64,000 nt of DNA from Rhinopithecus roxellana (Eukaryota; Chordata; Mammalia; Primates; Cercopithecidae): assembly GCF_007565055.1 (NCBI RefSeq), contig NC_044559.1, forward strand, positions 38,117,546 through 38,181,545, in the 5' to 3' direction. The notes under the pieces are model-generated. The model had not been told where the DNA came from and ran no database searches. It saw only the letters and a program-made list of their open reading frames with translations. This document shows, piece after piece, positions 22,406-32,150 of the stretch; position 1 is the first letter of the stretch; the number at the start of each line of letters is the position of its first letter. The translations under genes were made by a program, and so were the position numbers.

Positions 22406-22945
22406 CATTTGGCTTTTCCTTAAATGGCAGACATGACCTTTCCCCATAAATGACCTTTCCTTTCAGAACAGAAGCTAAGCAAATTAAAGAACTGGTATTC
22501 CTTAGACTATGTGACCTTCTAAGGGGAGTTGGAACCTACTAAGTTACCCTGAGGGAACAAAAAACAAAGGCCCAAAGAATGCCAGCCCATCTCTAAGCAG
22601 CCTCTCTTAACAGGTAGGCACAACCCAAAGGCTTTGAGTTCCTAATAACATTGAATTTCTTGCAGTTTTTAGCATATACATTTTCTCCAGTATGCATTTG
22701 CTCATGCTGGTCCCTCCACTGGGAAAACAAGGTCCCTTGCCCTACTTTACATGACTGACTGCCTCATCCATCAAGACTGAAGGCAAGTAGTGAGTGTCCT
22801 TTGCAGGAAGGTCCCCCTAAGCCTTCTTCCTCCCACTCTGCCAGAATGAGCCTAGTTCCCTTACTACATGACATGGAAATGATCTCTTGTCCATGTCTGT
22901 ATCCACCAGTTGAGGCAGGGATTGTGTCTTCTTAATGACTCTGTC
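22406..22945. other. Unique DNA
   Basis: No recognised feature; the region is rich in CT and has no Alu or L1. Confidence 0.45.
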
Positions 22946-23175
22946 ATTTGTCAAGTGATCAGGGCTTTACATACAGTGTCTCATTGAGCCCTAAGAACAA
23001 CCCTGGGAGACTGGTATTCTCAACCCCTTTTATATAAATGAGGAAAATAAGGGATAGATGAAAGATTTAACCCAGCTGTGACACCAAAGCCTGTACATGT
23101 AACCACTATAGTGCATAGTACTTCTCATATGTGGATTTGTATTCCCTATGCCCAACACAGTAGCTTACAAATAAC
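22946..23175 (+). repeat. MIR and L2 remnants
   Basis: CTTTACATACAGTGTCTCATTGAGCCCTAAGAACAACCC followed by ATGAGGAAAATAAGGGATAG is MIR-like; the CCCTATGCCCAACACAGTAGCTTACA section at about 23145 is an L2 terminus-like piece. Confidence 0.6.
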
Positions 23176-23980
23176 CGATGTTTAAGAGATGTTTACTGAA
23201 CTGATTGGAAACCATGGGCTTAAATGATTCCCCAGTAAGGATGTGATCATAATACATTAGGTTATAGCTTTGACCTCTCACAGGCAAGCAAACTCTAATT
23301 TGGATAATGACACTAGCCTCCCAGAAACTCTCTTGCTGCTGCAGATGAAAGTCTATGATTCTCTAGATGACCAAGCTACAACATCCTATATCCAGAATTT
23401 TCAACAAATGCAAAAAGTTGATAAATCTGTAGGAATAAATCCCTTTGTGTTTGAAATGAACCAACACCCACAAATGTAGACATGGTATTTTAAAATTGTG
23501 AAACTTTATCCCCTTTGGGAACAAATTAAACCAATAAAAACAAAGGGGAAGAAGAAGGCATTCTCTAGACCCATCTGGCTGTGCCCAGTGCATAAGGATC
23601 TGCCAATCATGAGGCAACAGCGCCCAGCTGGTTTGAGTCACTGAGAGAAAAGCTGCATGCAGATAGTTTATATACTGGAATAAATCAAGATGAGCAATTA
23701 CCATTTTCTGGAGAAGCTTGGACTTATTCAGGGTAAGCTTTCACATTGTTACTGTCTTTAGAGAACCGAATTTTAGAAAAAGTGAGGGGGAGATAAGAGA
23801 GAGACTGAGGCTAAAGGGTTTAAAAAGAAAAGTGTATGGGCTCATATGTAATACTTTCTTCAGCTCATAGATAAGAAATGCCTGGTTGAGGAACACTTCC
23901 AACAGGTCCACTAAGAGCGGTACATGAAGAATTTGAAAGAGCTGAAATTCTTTAACAATTCTAAGGGCTTTACAATAAAT
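23176..23980. other. Unique DNA
   Basis: 800 bp with no mobile element. The 113-codon minus-strand frame at 23363-23704 has no recognisable domain. Confidence 0.45.
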
Positions 23981-23984
23981 GCAA

Positions 23985-24200
23985 GAATAGCAGCTAACAC
24001 TTATAAAGTGCTAAATGTTTCAGACTCTACAATATATAATGAGACCTCCTTCAATAAATGTCAGTAGTAGTCATTGTATCTATTATCATTAGTATTACTA
24101 TCCTCAGTTCACTCTCCCTCACAAGGACACTGAGTATATACTACCATCATCCCATATTGTACATGAGGAACTAAGCTAAGACAAGTTAGGTAGCATGCCC
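23985..24200 (+). repeat. MIR-type remnant
   Basis: AGCTAACACTTATAAAGTGCTAAATGTTTC and the downstream TACATGAGGAACTAAGCTAAGACAAG block are MIR-like, diverged. Confidence 0.55.
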
Positions 24201-24254
24201 AGATACATACAATTAGAAAATGGAGGCAGCAGAGCCCACAAGTGCAGAAAATAT

Positions 24255-24640
24255 TACTACAATAATAATGGTAGCCACCATTTTACAGCTACTCCAGGTG
24301 ATCTTGTGTTGAGCACTTCACAATCATTATCTTTCAAGCTCACACCAACCCTGCAGAGCATTATTATTAAGAATTTGAAATGCAAAAAAAAAAAAAAAAA
24401 AAAAAAAAAAGCCACGTGTCGTGGTGCATGCCGGTGGTTCCAGCTACTCAGGAGGCTGAGGTGGGAGGATGAGCCAAGATCAAGCCACTGCACTCCAGCC
24501 GGGGTGACAGAGAAAGACCCTGTCTCAAAAACACAACACAACAAAACAAAAACTTGAGACTTAAAAAAGTCATGTCAAAAGTCATTCAGCTAATAAGCAG
24601 CTGAGGCCAGATTCAAACTCCGATCTACCTAACCCCAAAG
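24255..24640 (+). repeat. MIR split by an Alu fragment
   Basis: MIR 5' and core (TTGAGCACTTCACAATCATTATCTTTCAAGCTCACACC) at 24310-24370 and its 3' part (GTCATTCAGCTAATAAGCAGCTGAGGCCAGATTCAAACTC) at 24580-24620 flank the Alu fragment. Confidence 0.75.
24383..24555 (+). mobile_element. A-run plus Alu right-arm-type monomer
   Basis: 28 A, then a single Alu unit starting GCCACGTGTCGTGGTGCATGCC and ending CCCTGTCTC with an (ACAAC)-rich tail. The stretch from about the linker to GTGAGCC is deleted (GGGAGGATGAGCCAAGATC). Confidence 0.85.
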
Positions 24641-24649
24641 GCTATGGAC

Positions 24650-25689
24650 TTTTCCACGACCCCAGGCTTTCTTTCGTCATAAGCTGTACTGTAACATATC
24701 CCCTAGGAAACCACTGTGGACAATGTATTGGAACCACACACAACGGGCATTCACCGTGTGGACTGCACTTTGTCAGTGCTATTGTGCAGGTAAGGAAGGG
24801 ATACAGGAAGCCAAACACTCGGCAATGATTTTCTATGCATGACCCCAAGTTCAAAAACCAATGCTTTCTGTCAAGGGTAGTTGTGCACTCAAGTAACAAA
24901 CCTGGGCAAATAAAACGTTCAGAGGAAAACATGGAGCTTCCTGGAAAAATGATTTTGAGGGAGGCTACTTCTTCCAATAGACTATTTTTGAGAAACAAAT
25001 TTGATATATTTTAACTCAATGTGGAGCTCAGGATATGTGGGCTTCCCTGACTCAGAAGCACTACAGACCACAAATCACAGTGTATCTCTTCTCCTGGGCA
25101 CAACTCCATTGCTCTGCCACTACTCTGAGGCACTACACCGCTCAGATGAGAAAAATGTGTTGCCCCAAAGAGACCTAAGAAATACCAAAAGGAGCAGAAA
25201 TGACAGTATTTGTCTTGACTTACTTTGGTGTCACAGATGTTGCCACACAGTACAAACTGTGTAATATTTGCTGATTACAATGACGCGCAATATACATCAG
25301 CTTGGATTGATACATCATCAGCACTGTAGGAAACTACAGGTCTTACCTTGCAAAAAAATGTTTAATTTCAGTCCAATCTGTCAGTTCTTCCTAGGGCTTC
25401 ATCTTCCCCAGTTTTCCCCTCCTCAGGAAAAAATCTTTAAAGTCATTTCGTAGATAAAAATAGGTCTGGAGTTTCACAGGGGTAGCCTTGTAATTTTGTA
25501 CTTCTTGGTTATTACCATGTGTTTCTTTAGAACACTTGGGTCAGCTGTCTAATTTGAAAAGCTCTGCTGACATCCCAAAGTATTTGTTCTAATTATTGCT
25601 TAACACCCTCGTAAGAGGCTTCCCAGAAGATAAGTGAAGTTTCCTAATCATTTCCCTGGTTTGAACCTTAGAAAGAAATGTAAATATAT
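24650..25689. other. Unique DNA, no recent mobile elements
   Basis: No Alu or L1. Frames of 118 and 87 codons are present on opposite strands at 24642-24998 and 25001-25264; neither shows a recognisable domain, and no splice or promoter context supports them. Confidence 0.45.
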
Positions 25690-26190
25690 ATTATCATTAA
25701 ATGAGTTGTGATTTTAATTACTGGAAAATGTTATTAGTTCTGTTAAGAATTATTCAGAAGGTAATAAAGATAAAAGCTGTCAAAATTAATTAAGCACATA
25801 TTCATTAAATCCAAGGTAGCTTCAGTTTCTTTATTGCGCAAATACAATTAACACTTAATCTGAATCTCGATAAGTTACATAATCATGTGCCTCAAAATAA
25901 AGGGAGGATACAACCTTGGCCTTCTCCGTTTTACATGGGAAAACATTAATGACGCTGACATCAGAGACAATTAGACAGTGTCAGCCAATTGTTTTTAGCC
26001 AGCTTTCTCTCACATCTGTGGTGTCTACAAGCAAGAAGGCTCATTGTTTCCACAGGCCTCCTTCGGGCCTTGGCTTTTTGTGTAAACCGTCAATCTCTTG
26101 GCGAATATCAAAGCCGTGAGGAAATTAGAACAGACCAGCTCTGCTGCCCCACACTAAAGCTTAGCAGGGTGCATCCACTATGCTACTAAT
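25690..26190. promoter_or_regulatory. Candidate conserved non-coding element (enhancer-like)
   Basis: Repeat-free and packed with developmental transcription-factor cores: AAATTAATTAAGC, ACAATTAACACTTAATC and ACAATTAGACAG (homeodomain), GCTGTCAAA (MEIS/PBX-like), CATTGTTTCC and CAATTGTTTTT (SOX-like) and TGTAAACCG (forkhead-like). No coding frame supports an exon. Motif clustering is seen directly; enhancer activity is inference. Confidence 0.35.
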
Positions 26191-26944
26191 TAGGCAGTGA
26201 CCAACAAAATAACCTGTCAATGTCCGCTAGCCATTTCCCACACACCTGCATTTCATACCCTAATAAGCATACAGCAAGAGAGAAAAAGGGATAACTGCTG
26301 AAGTGTGAAAAATGAACAAAATATAACAATGTTTCCATCCCCACCTATATTCTGGCAATTACCATTTAACATTAGGGGGACTCAACATGTCTGAAGACTC
26401 ACAATAAGGTATCTGAAACTAAAACCCAGGGGGGAAACCACACATTGAGACTGTATTAAGGTTTGCTTCGAAAATATCACACTAAGAAGAATCTAGAGTT
26501 ATGTATAAAACCCAGGAAACTGAAAATGACCATAATTTAGATTAGGGACCAGGAGACTGACTTTTTAAAAACATTTTCCATTCAAGCCATTGAAAGAGAA
26601 ATGCGCACCATTCTCTTCATCGTTTCCTTCCATAAACCAAAAATATATAACAGGACAGAAATTAGAATATCAGGTTGTTTCATTTTTTCCTTACATGTTC
26701 CACTCTGATTTAGTAAATTTATGATCACCATCATTCTTCTGACCTACCGTATATTAATTAATTTCTTTCTCAGGTCTCTCTTTCTTTTCCCCATGGATTC
26801 CCACTGTAGTCTTTTGGACAAGATTCTGAAAGCAGCATTTTATTTGCTAGTATTTCATTCACAGAGAAAGCTACATGCCTTGCAGTTGAGGAAGCTGAGA
26901 AGGTTCAATATTAAATGGATTGAAAATACCCCTATTTTGCCCTT
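26191..26944. other. Unique DNA
   Basis: No mobile element or gene recognised. The 98-codon frame at 26721-27017 extends into the duplicated segment. Confidence 0.4.
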
Positions 26945-26949
26945 GAGCT

Positions 26950-27110
26950 TTAAAATGTATTTGAGAACTCACTACCCAAATATAAAAGCAGGTTCCATTA
27001 CATCTTTAACAACATAATTCTTAAGCGATTCCAACTGTATCTCCATTTAAGACTCTTCCCAATTTCTTGGGTCACAAAACCTCTTTGTTTTACTTCTAGT
27101 ATCTTTGTTG
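26950..27110 (+). repeat. Local duplicate, copy 1
   Basis: About 160 bp from AAATGTATTTGAGAACTCAC to TTTGTTGATTC. It matches copy 2 at 28708-28868 with about 16 mismatches and no gap by eye (about 90%). Not an Alu, L1, L2 or MIR that I recognise. Confidence 0.85.
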
Positions 27111-27992
27111 ATTCTAGTATTCCTGAACATAAAAAGATACACTATCTCCAAAAATTAAACAGTCAAAAAAATGAAGTGGAACGATTTGGTTATTGTGCTT
27201 AAAATAAAACAAAAATAACTCAACTTCTCTCAACTGAAGGGTTAAAAAACAAACAAACTTTGCACAATGGCTCTCTCCACTTTATTTTGCCCCAAACAAA
27301 GATTTTGTAGTACAGGTACCCATATGATAGATTTCTTATGAAAAGGCTTCTGGCTTTTAAGACCATATATCCTTTGGAGCAGCTCCTTTTTGTGCCTCAG
27401 GATCCAGCTGAACTTTTTTAAAAAGAGAGAACAAGAGAAATGTAAGGACAAAATTGTTATGTGAAGAAACATCACTTCATCTCAATATGTGCCAAGGAGC
27501 AGGCTATATTGTGAGAGCATCCTTGATGGAATCACATACAATATAGACCAACATTCAAATGGTATTTGTTAGATACTTCTGAACACTACTTTTCTTTTCA
27601 TTAGACTTTATCCAAAAACAGCATTTTCAATTATAAATAAAAACTTTCTCCACCTCTTCCTACTTGAACTCAAGTACAGAAGGCCCCTATTTAACATGCA
27701 GCTCCGGAGCCGCCACCAGGCTGCCTGTTCAGCTGCCAGTGGCTTTTGTGTACAAAGATGTTAATTGGTTCTAATCCCCTCCTAGAAGCTGTTTTGGTAG
27801 CCTGACCTGGCACCCTGAAGGACACCTTGGTGTGAAAAACTAAAGGGTCCATTGAGGAGGGAGTGAAAGGCAGCCAAGCATTCCAACACATTTTAATTTC
27901 AGGAATTAAAAAAGAGGAACATCATCATGGAGATCCTAGAGAAATCTTACAAAGCTTTAATAACAGTGAAGTAAGTCCTACAAACACCCAAA
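27111..27992. other. Unique DNA between duplicate copy 1 and the CG/CA tract
   Basis: No Alu or L1. The section at 27700-27830 is more GC-rich with TACAAAGATG (TCF/LEF-like) and TTAATTGG cores; possibly conserved. No gene recognised. Confidence 0.4.
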
Positions 27993-28016
27993 CGCGCACG
28001 CGCGCGCGCGCGCGCG

Positions 28017-28060
<44 letters not shown>
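27993..28060. repeat. (CG)n(CA)n alternating tract, Z-DNA type
   Basis: 68 bp of strictly alternating pyrimidine and purine. It contains (CG)9 without break at 27999-28016, 13 CpG steps in total, and a (CA)19 run at 28021-28058. Open frames crossing it (R-A-R-A, H-T-H-T) are artefacts. Confidence 0.98.
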
Positions 28061-28062
<2 letters not shown>

Positions 28063-28707
28063 GAAGGAAGCCCGAGAGTAGGGGCAAAGGGAAATTCAGA
28101 TTCTCAAATTCTTCATTTCATAACTTCAGCTTATAAACTGGCCTGGTTCTCTGAAATCCAAAAACGTAACTTCACTAGTTGAGGCATTTGTTTCTTCTGT
28201 CCTGATTTACCAAACTGACATCCTCATGAAAATCAGATTCCCACTCTGCTCAACCCCCACACTCTGCTAGAATGTATGGTCTTATTTGATTGAAGTATAG
28301 TATCTATCTCAACTACATTTAAATTTATTTTATAACTCACAGTTTCTGAAAGAAAAGATGAAGAGAAAAAAGTAGTAATTCTTATGGCAAAATTTTAATT
28401 CACTCTTCTACATGGCAAACAATCTTTTCTTACAATTCTGTAAAATACTATCTATATTATGTGCCAATTTAGAGAATATACATTTACACTTTGGGTGGCA
28501 AATTATGCTAATGGCATGCATGATCTACAACTGTGGGGTTTTGGATTTTTTGGCAGAGTTCACAGATCAACTTCATGGGCCAGAAGAATTTGCCTTTTGT
28601 CTGATAAAAGCAGAAAGATATGAAAGTTATGGGTTATTAAAACTACACCAAGTGCCAAATTTTCAACTATGGTCCAGTTTACACTTTAATCTCCACCCTG
28701 ATTTTCA
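28061..28707. other. Unique DNA with a 119-codon open frame
   Basis: The frame at 28412-28771 starts MANNLFLQFCKILSIL and ends inside duplicate copy 2. No known domain; a hydrophobic N-terminal part only. In an AT-rich region a frame of this length can arise by chance, so I do not call a gene. Confidence 0.4.
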
Positions 28708-28868
28708 AATGTATTTGAGAACTCACTACCCAAATATAAAAGCAGCTTCCATTACACCTTTAACAACATAATTCTTAAGCGATTTCAACTGCATCTCTAT
28801 TTAATACACTTCTCAATTTCTTGCATCACAAATTCTCTTTGTTTTACCTCTAATATGTTTGTTGATTC
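28708..28868 (+). repeat. Local duplicate, copy 2
   Basis: Partner of 26950-27110, same orientation, 1.76 kb apart. Both copies end a frame with YLRTHYPNIKA; the differences between them in that frame are all amino-acid changing, giving no sign of coding constraint. Confidence 0.85.
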
Positions 28869-28907
28869 AAAGGTTATCAAAGGTTATTTGTTTTTCCATC
28901 ATCCCAA

Positions 28908-29040
28908 CAGATTCAGATAAGGGCAAGAGTCAGAGGGACGCTGGTGAGAACACCGGCAACGTGCTTCACGTGAAGTGGAGTGGATCGTCCCCAGAACAAC
29001 TGAAGAGGCACAGAAAGGGAATGGCAAGTTTTTTCCAGTA
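28908..29040 (+). other. Exon-like GC-rich patch, unidentified
   Basis: A pyrimidine tract ending CCATCATCCCAACAG precedes 133 bp of much higher GC content than its surroundings. The open frame reads SDKGKSQRDAGENTG then VKWSGSSPEQLKRHRKG and stops with TAG. There is no downstream donor. It could be a terminal exon fragment, a piece of processed pseudogene, or chance. I do not recognise the protein. Confidence 0.25.
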
Positions 29041-29675
29041 GTGAAGCTTTTCTGAGCAAAAGAAGGCACTCCTAGTGTGCTTTTAAAAGATGCCTGAAAT
29101 TTGAAATGAGATAGCCTATGGAATAGGAGATTCTAATGATCAAGATGAAATTATTATATGTAATCAGATACTGAAAACAATCCTCAAAGTGACAGCAGCC
29201 CTGATTTGGTCATAAACATTTTCCCTACAAATCACTTAACTCTTCCCACTGCATGTTTTCAAAATGTCCACTTGTAATAACCACTGATCACGCCAAAATC
29301 CACTCTGAATATGAGTATCGAACATGATCATGATGTGGACCTTACAAGTCACTCTCCCAAATGATTTCTCACTTAGCAAATAAAAGAAAAAGAATGCAGG
29401 ACTCAACAACTTATATACTATTGACATCAGTATCTACATTCGTGAGTTTCCCCCAAACGCTTCTTCCTGCTGATGGAGACACAATTTCTGTTCCATCATG
29501 CAAGCCAAATTCTTAGAAACAGATCAGCCCTGAAGGAGATAAAGAATGGCTGTCTCCTTTTTATCTCAATCCTTAAAGGTCTTCAAATTTATAAAGACCT
29601 TAACAGTACTTAGTACGGAAAAATTCAAATAGTATAAATCAAAAGCATAATGTTCCACAAAGATAAAGAAAATGT
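29041..29675. other. Unique DNA
   Basis: No recognised feature. Confidence 0.4.
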
Positions 29676-29765
29676 GGTGTGTGTATATATATATATACAT
29701 GAATATATGTACACACACACAGTGTACATATGTATGTGTGTACATATGTACACACAAACACACCA
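29676..29765. repeat. (TG)/(TA)/(CA) compound microsatellite
   Basis: GTGTGTGTATATATATATATAC followed by ATGTACACACACACAG and GTACATATGTATGTGTGTACATATGTACACAC: a compound alternating tract with self-complementary segments that could form a hairpin. Confidence 0.9.
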
Positions 29766-30110
29766 TAAAAAGGAATGAAATAATGTCTACTGCAACCACC
29801 TGAATGGAGCTGGAGCCATTATTCTGAGTGAAGTCACGCAGGAATGGAAAAAAATACTCTATGTTCTCACTTGTAAGTGGGAGCTAAGCTATTAATATGA
29901 GGACACAAAAACATACAGAGTGATATAATGAATCTTGGGGACTCGGGGTGGGGAAGTAAGAGGGGGTGAGGGATGGAAGACTACATATTTGGTACAGTGT
30001 ACGCTGCTTGGGTGACGGGGTGCATTAAAATCTTAGAATTCACCACTAAAGAACTCATCTATGTCACAAAAAAACACCAGTACCCCAAAAACTATTGGAA
30101 TTAAAAAATG
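29766..30110 (+). mobile_element. L1P 3' end, 5'-truncated
   Basis: CCATAAAAAGGAATGAAATAATGTC, then CTATGTTCTCACTTGTAAGTGGGAGC, GAGGACACAAAAACATACAGAG and TATGTCACAAAAAAACACCAG-like 3' UTR, ending GAATTAAAAAATG. Confidence 0.9.
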
Positions 30111-30149
30111 TTAAGTATAATATTCCTTTGAATATAAACTCTCATTTCA

Positions 30150-30610
30150 AAATTATTTGATGGAGGCCTAGCATCTACCAATATCACTTCACTTATTTTG
30201 CTCTCAGGATGTTAAAGCCAGAACTTAACTTTCCCAAGTTCACAAAGTTGTTCAATAGTGGGGCTAAAATTTGAGTCATGTCCGGTTCCAAAACTCACAT
30301 TCTTTTCACCACACCATGCTGCCTTCCCAAATTAGATTAAAATAAAATAAATAAAAGGTAACTAGACAGAAGTGAAGTTAAAACATGCTAGTCTTTTCAT
30401 ATGTCTAGCACTACTATAATCATCTAGGAGGTGCTCCATGAATACTTGCTGAATGAAGCTTTATCGACCATTTCCTTTCTCTAACCTTTGAGGCCTCGGT
30501 TAGAATCGAATGTTTTTCCCTTACCAAGCTGAGTGGCTCTAGACAAGTTACTGCACCTCTGTGAGCCTATAAAATGAATATAATTGTCTATCAGGTTGTC
30601 ATAAAGAGTA
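30150..30610 (+). repeat. MIR and L2 terminus remnants
   Basis: CCCAAGTTCACAAAGTTGTTCAATAGTGGGGCTAAAATTTGAGTC (MIR 3' part), CTAGCACTACTATAATCATCTAGGAGGTGCTCCATGAATACTTGCTGAATGAA (L2 terminus) and a MIR-like piece at about 30505-30610. Confidence 0.65.
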
Positions 30611-30616
30611 AATACA

Positions 30617-30928
30617 GGCCAGGCGCGATGGCTCACACCTGTAATCCCAGCACTTTGGGAGGCCGAGGCGGGTGGATCACCTGAGGTTGGAAGTTCAAGA
30701 ACAGCCTGACCAACATGGAAAAATCCCCGTCTCTACTAAAAATACAAAAGTAGCAGGGTGTGGTGGCACATGCCTGTAATCCCAGCTACTAGGGAGGGTG
30801 AGGCAGGGGAATCGCTTGAACCTGGGAGGTGGAGGTTGCGGTGAGCTGAGATCACGCCATTGCAGTCCAGCCTGGGCAACAAAAGTGAAACTCCGTCTCA
30901 AAAAATATATATATAAATAAAAAATAAA
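30617..30928 (+). mobile_element. AluS element
   Basis: Full dimeric Alu, 5' GGCCAGGCGCGATGGCTCAC, tail AAAAAATATATATATAAATAAA. Confidence 0.95.
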
Positions 30929-30939
30929 GAGCATGTAAA

Positions 30940-31160
30940 GCATCTGGCACACACCAGATCAGGGCCTGGGAAACAATCATCCACTTTTGTAAGTAAACTT
31001 TTATTGGAAACTCATCACCTCATTCATGATGTGTTTTCTGTGGCTGCTTGCACACTAGGATGGCAGAACCAAGTTGTTGCCACAGAGACTTATGGCCCAT
31101 ACAGCCTAAAATCTTTACTATCTGGCCCTTTATAGAAAAATTTGCCAAACTTGAAGTAGA
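30940..31160 (+). mobile_element. hAT-type DNA transposon fossil, family not assigned
   Basis: TAAACTTTTATTGGAAACTCATC, TTTCTGTGGCTGCTTGCACACTAGGATGGCAGAACCAAGTTGTTGCCACAGAGAC and CTGGCCCTTTATAGAAAAATTTGCC match a common mammalian non-autonomous DNA transposon pattern that I cannot name securely. Confidence 0.6.
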
Positions 31161-31235
31161 TAATCAATAAATGTATGTTTTCTTGCCATTCCTTTCTTTT
31201 CCTGACAGTAGTCACTTCAAGTTGAATGAACTAAA

Positions 31236-31531
31236 TTTTTTTTTTTTTTTTTGAGACAGAGTTTCACTCTTGTTGCCCAAGCTGCGGTGCAATGGCACGA
31301 TCTCGGCTCACCTCAACCTCTGCCTCCCAGGTTCAAGCAATTCTCCTGCCTCAGCCTCCTGAGTAGCTGGGATTACAGGCACTCACCACTATGCCTGGCT
31401 AATTTTGTACTTTTAGTAGAGACAGGGTTTCTCCATGTTGAGGCTGGTCTCGAACTCCTGACCTCAGGTGATCCGCCCGTCTCGGCCTCCCAAAGTACTG
31501 GGATTACAGGCGCAAGCCACTGCACCCGGCC
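31236..31531 (-). mobile_element. AluS element, antisense
   Basis: T-run 31236-31252 then antisense Alu to CACCCGGCC. Perfect 18-bp target duplication TGAATGAACTAAATTTTT (31223-31240 and 31532-31549). Confidence 0.96.
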
Positions 31532-31619
31532 TGAATGAACTAAATTTTTAAATGTTTTTTAAGTTCCAACTGTCATATTGTTAGCAACAATCCTTACCCA
31601 GCCCACATATAATAATACA

Positions 31620-32150
31620 GATAGGTGGGCAGTGCCACAGGAACAACTGCACACACCTCAAAAGCACAGGCTGAAGGGTTACACTGTGCTTATCCCTGAG
31701 CAAAGGGCTCAATTTGGCTACCATTCATTTAGCTGTGGCATTTCTTCCAGGTTATGAAACAGCTTTTTGAAGAAACGATACCTGAGCTGAAGTCTAGGGA
31801 TTAAGAGTTGGCTAGGCAAAAAACTGAGGGAATAAGCAGCTGAGGAAGCAGAAACAGTTTATGCAAAGATTCTGAGGTGAGACAAAGTTTGGGAAATGAC
31901 CAGTGTAGCTGAGAGTAGTGACTAACATAGAAGAAGGTAAAAAGAGGGTGGGGAGTAGTCAAGATGGAGTCACATCACACAGTCACATTATGGAGAAACT
32001 TATAGGCCTTGGTAAAGACTGCATTTTAGGCTAAGACCTAAGAAGGCTGAGAAACCCTTGAAGAATTTTAAGTGACATAATCCAATTTATACTTTAAGCT
32101 CACTTTGACTGTTGTGTAATAATTACATGGATAGAAGAGAAGGAGTTGAA
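31620..32150 (-). repeat. L2 LINE body, antisense
   Basis: Antisense L2 blocks: GCTGAAGTCTAGGGATTAAGAG, GCAAAGATTCTGAGGTGAGAC, ATTTTAAGTGACATAATCCAATTTATAC and GCTCACTTTGACTG, in the expected order. Confidence 0.7.

Noticed and set aside
27863..28081. ORF ending RARARTHTHTH
   Set aside because: Read through the CG/CA tract.
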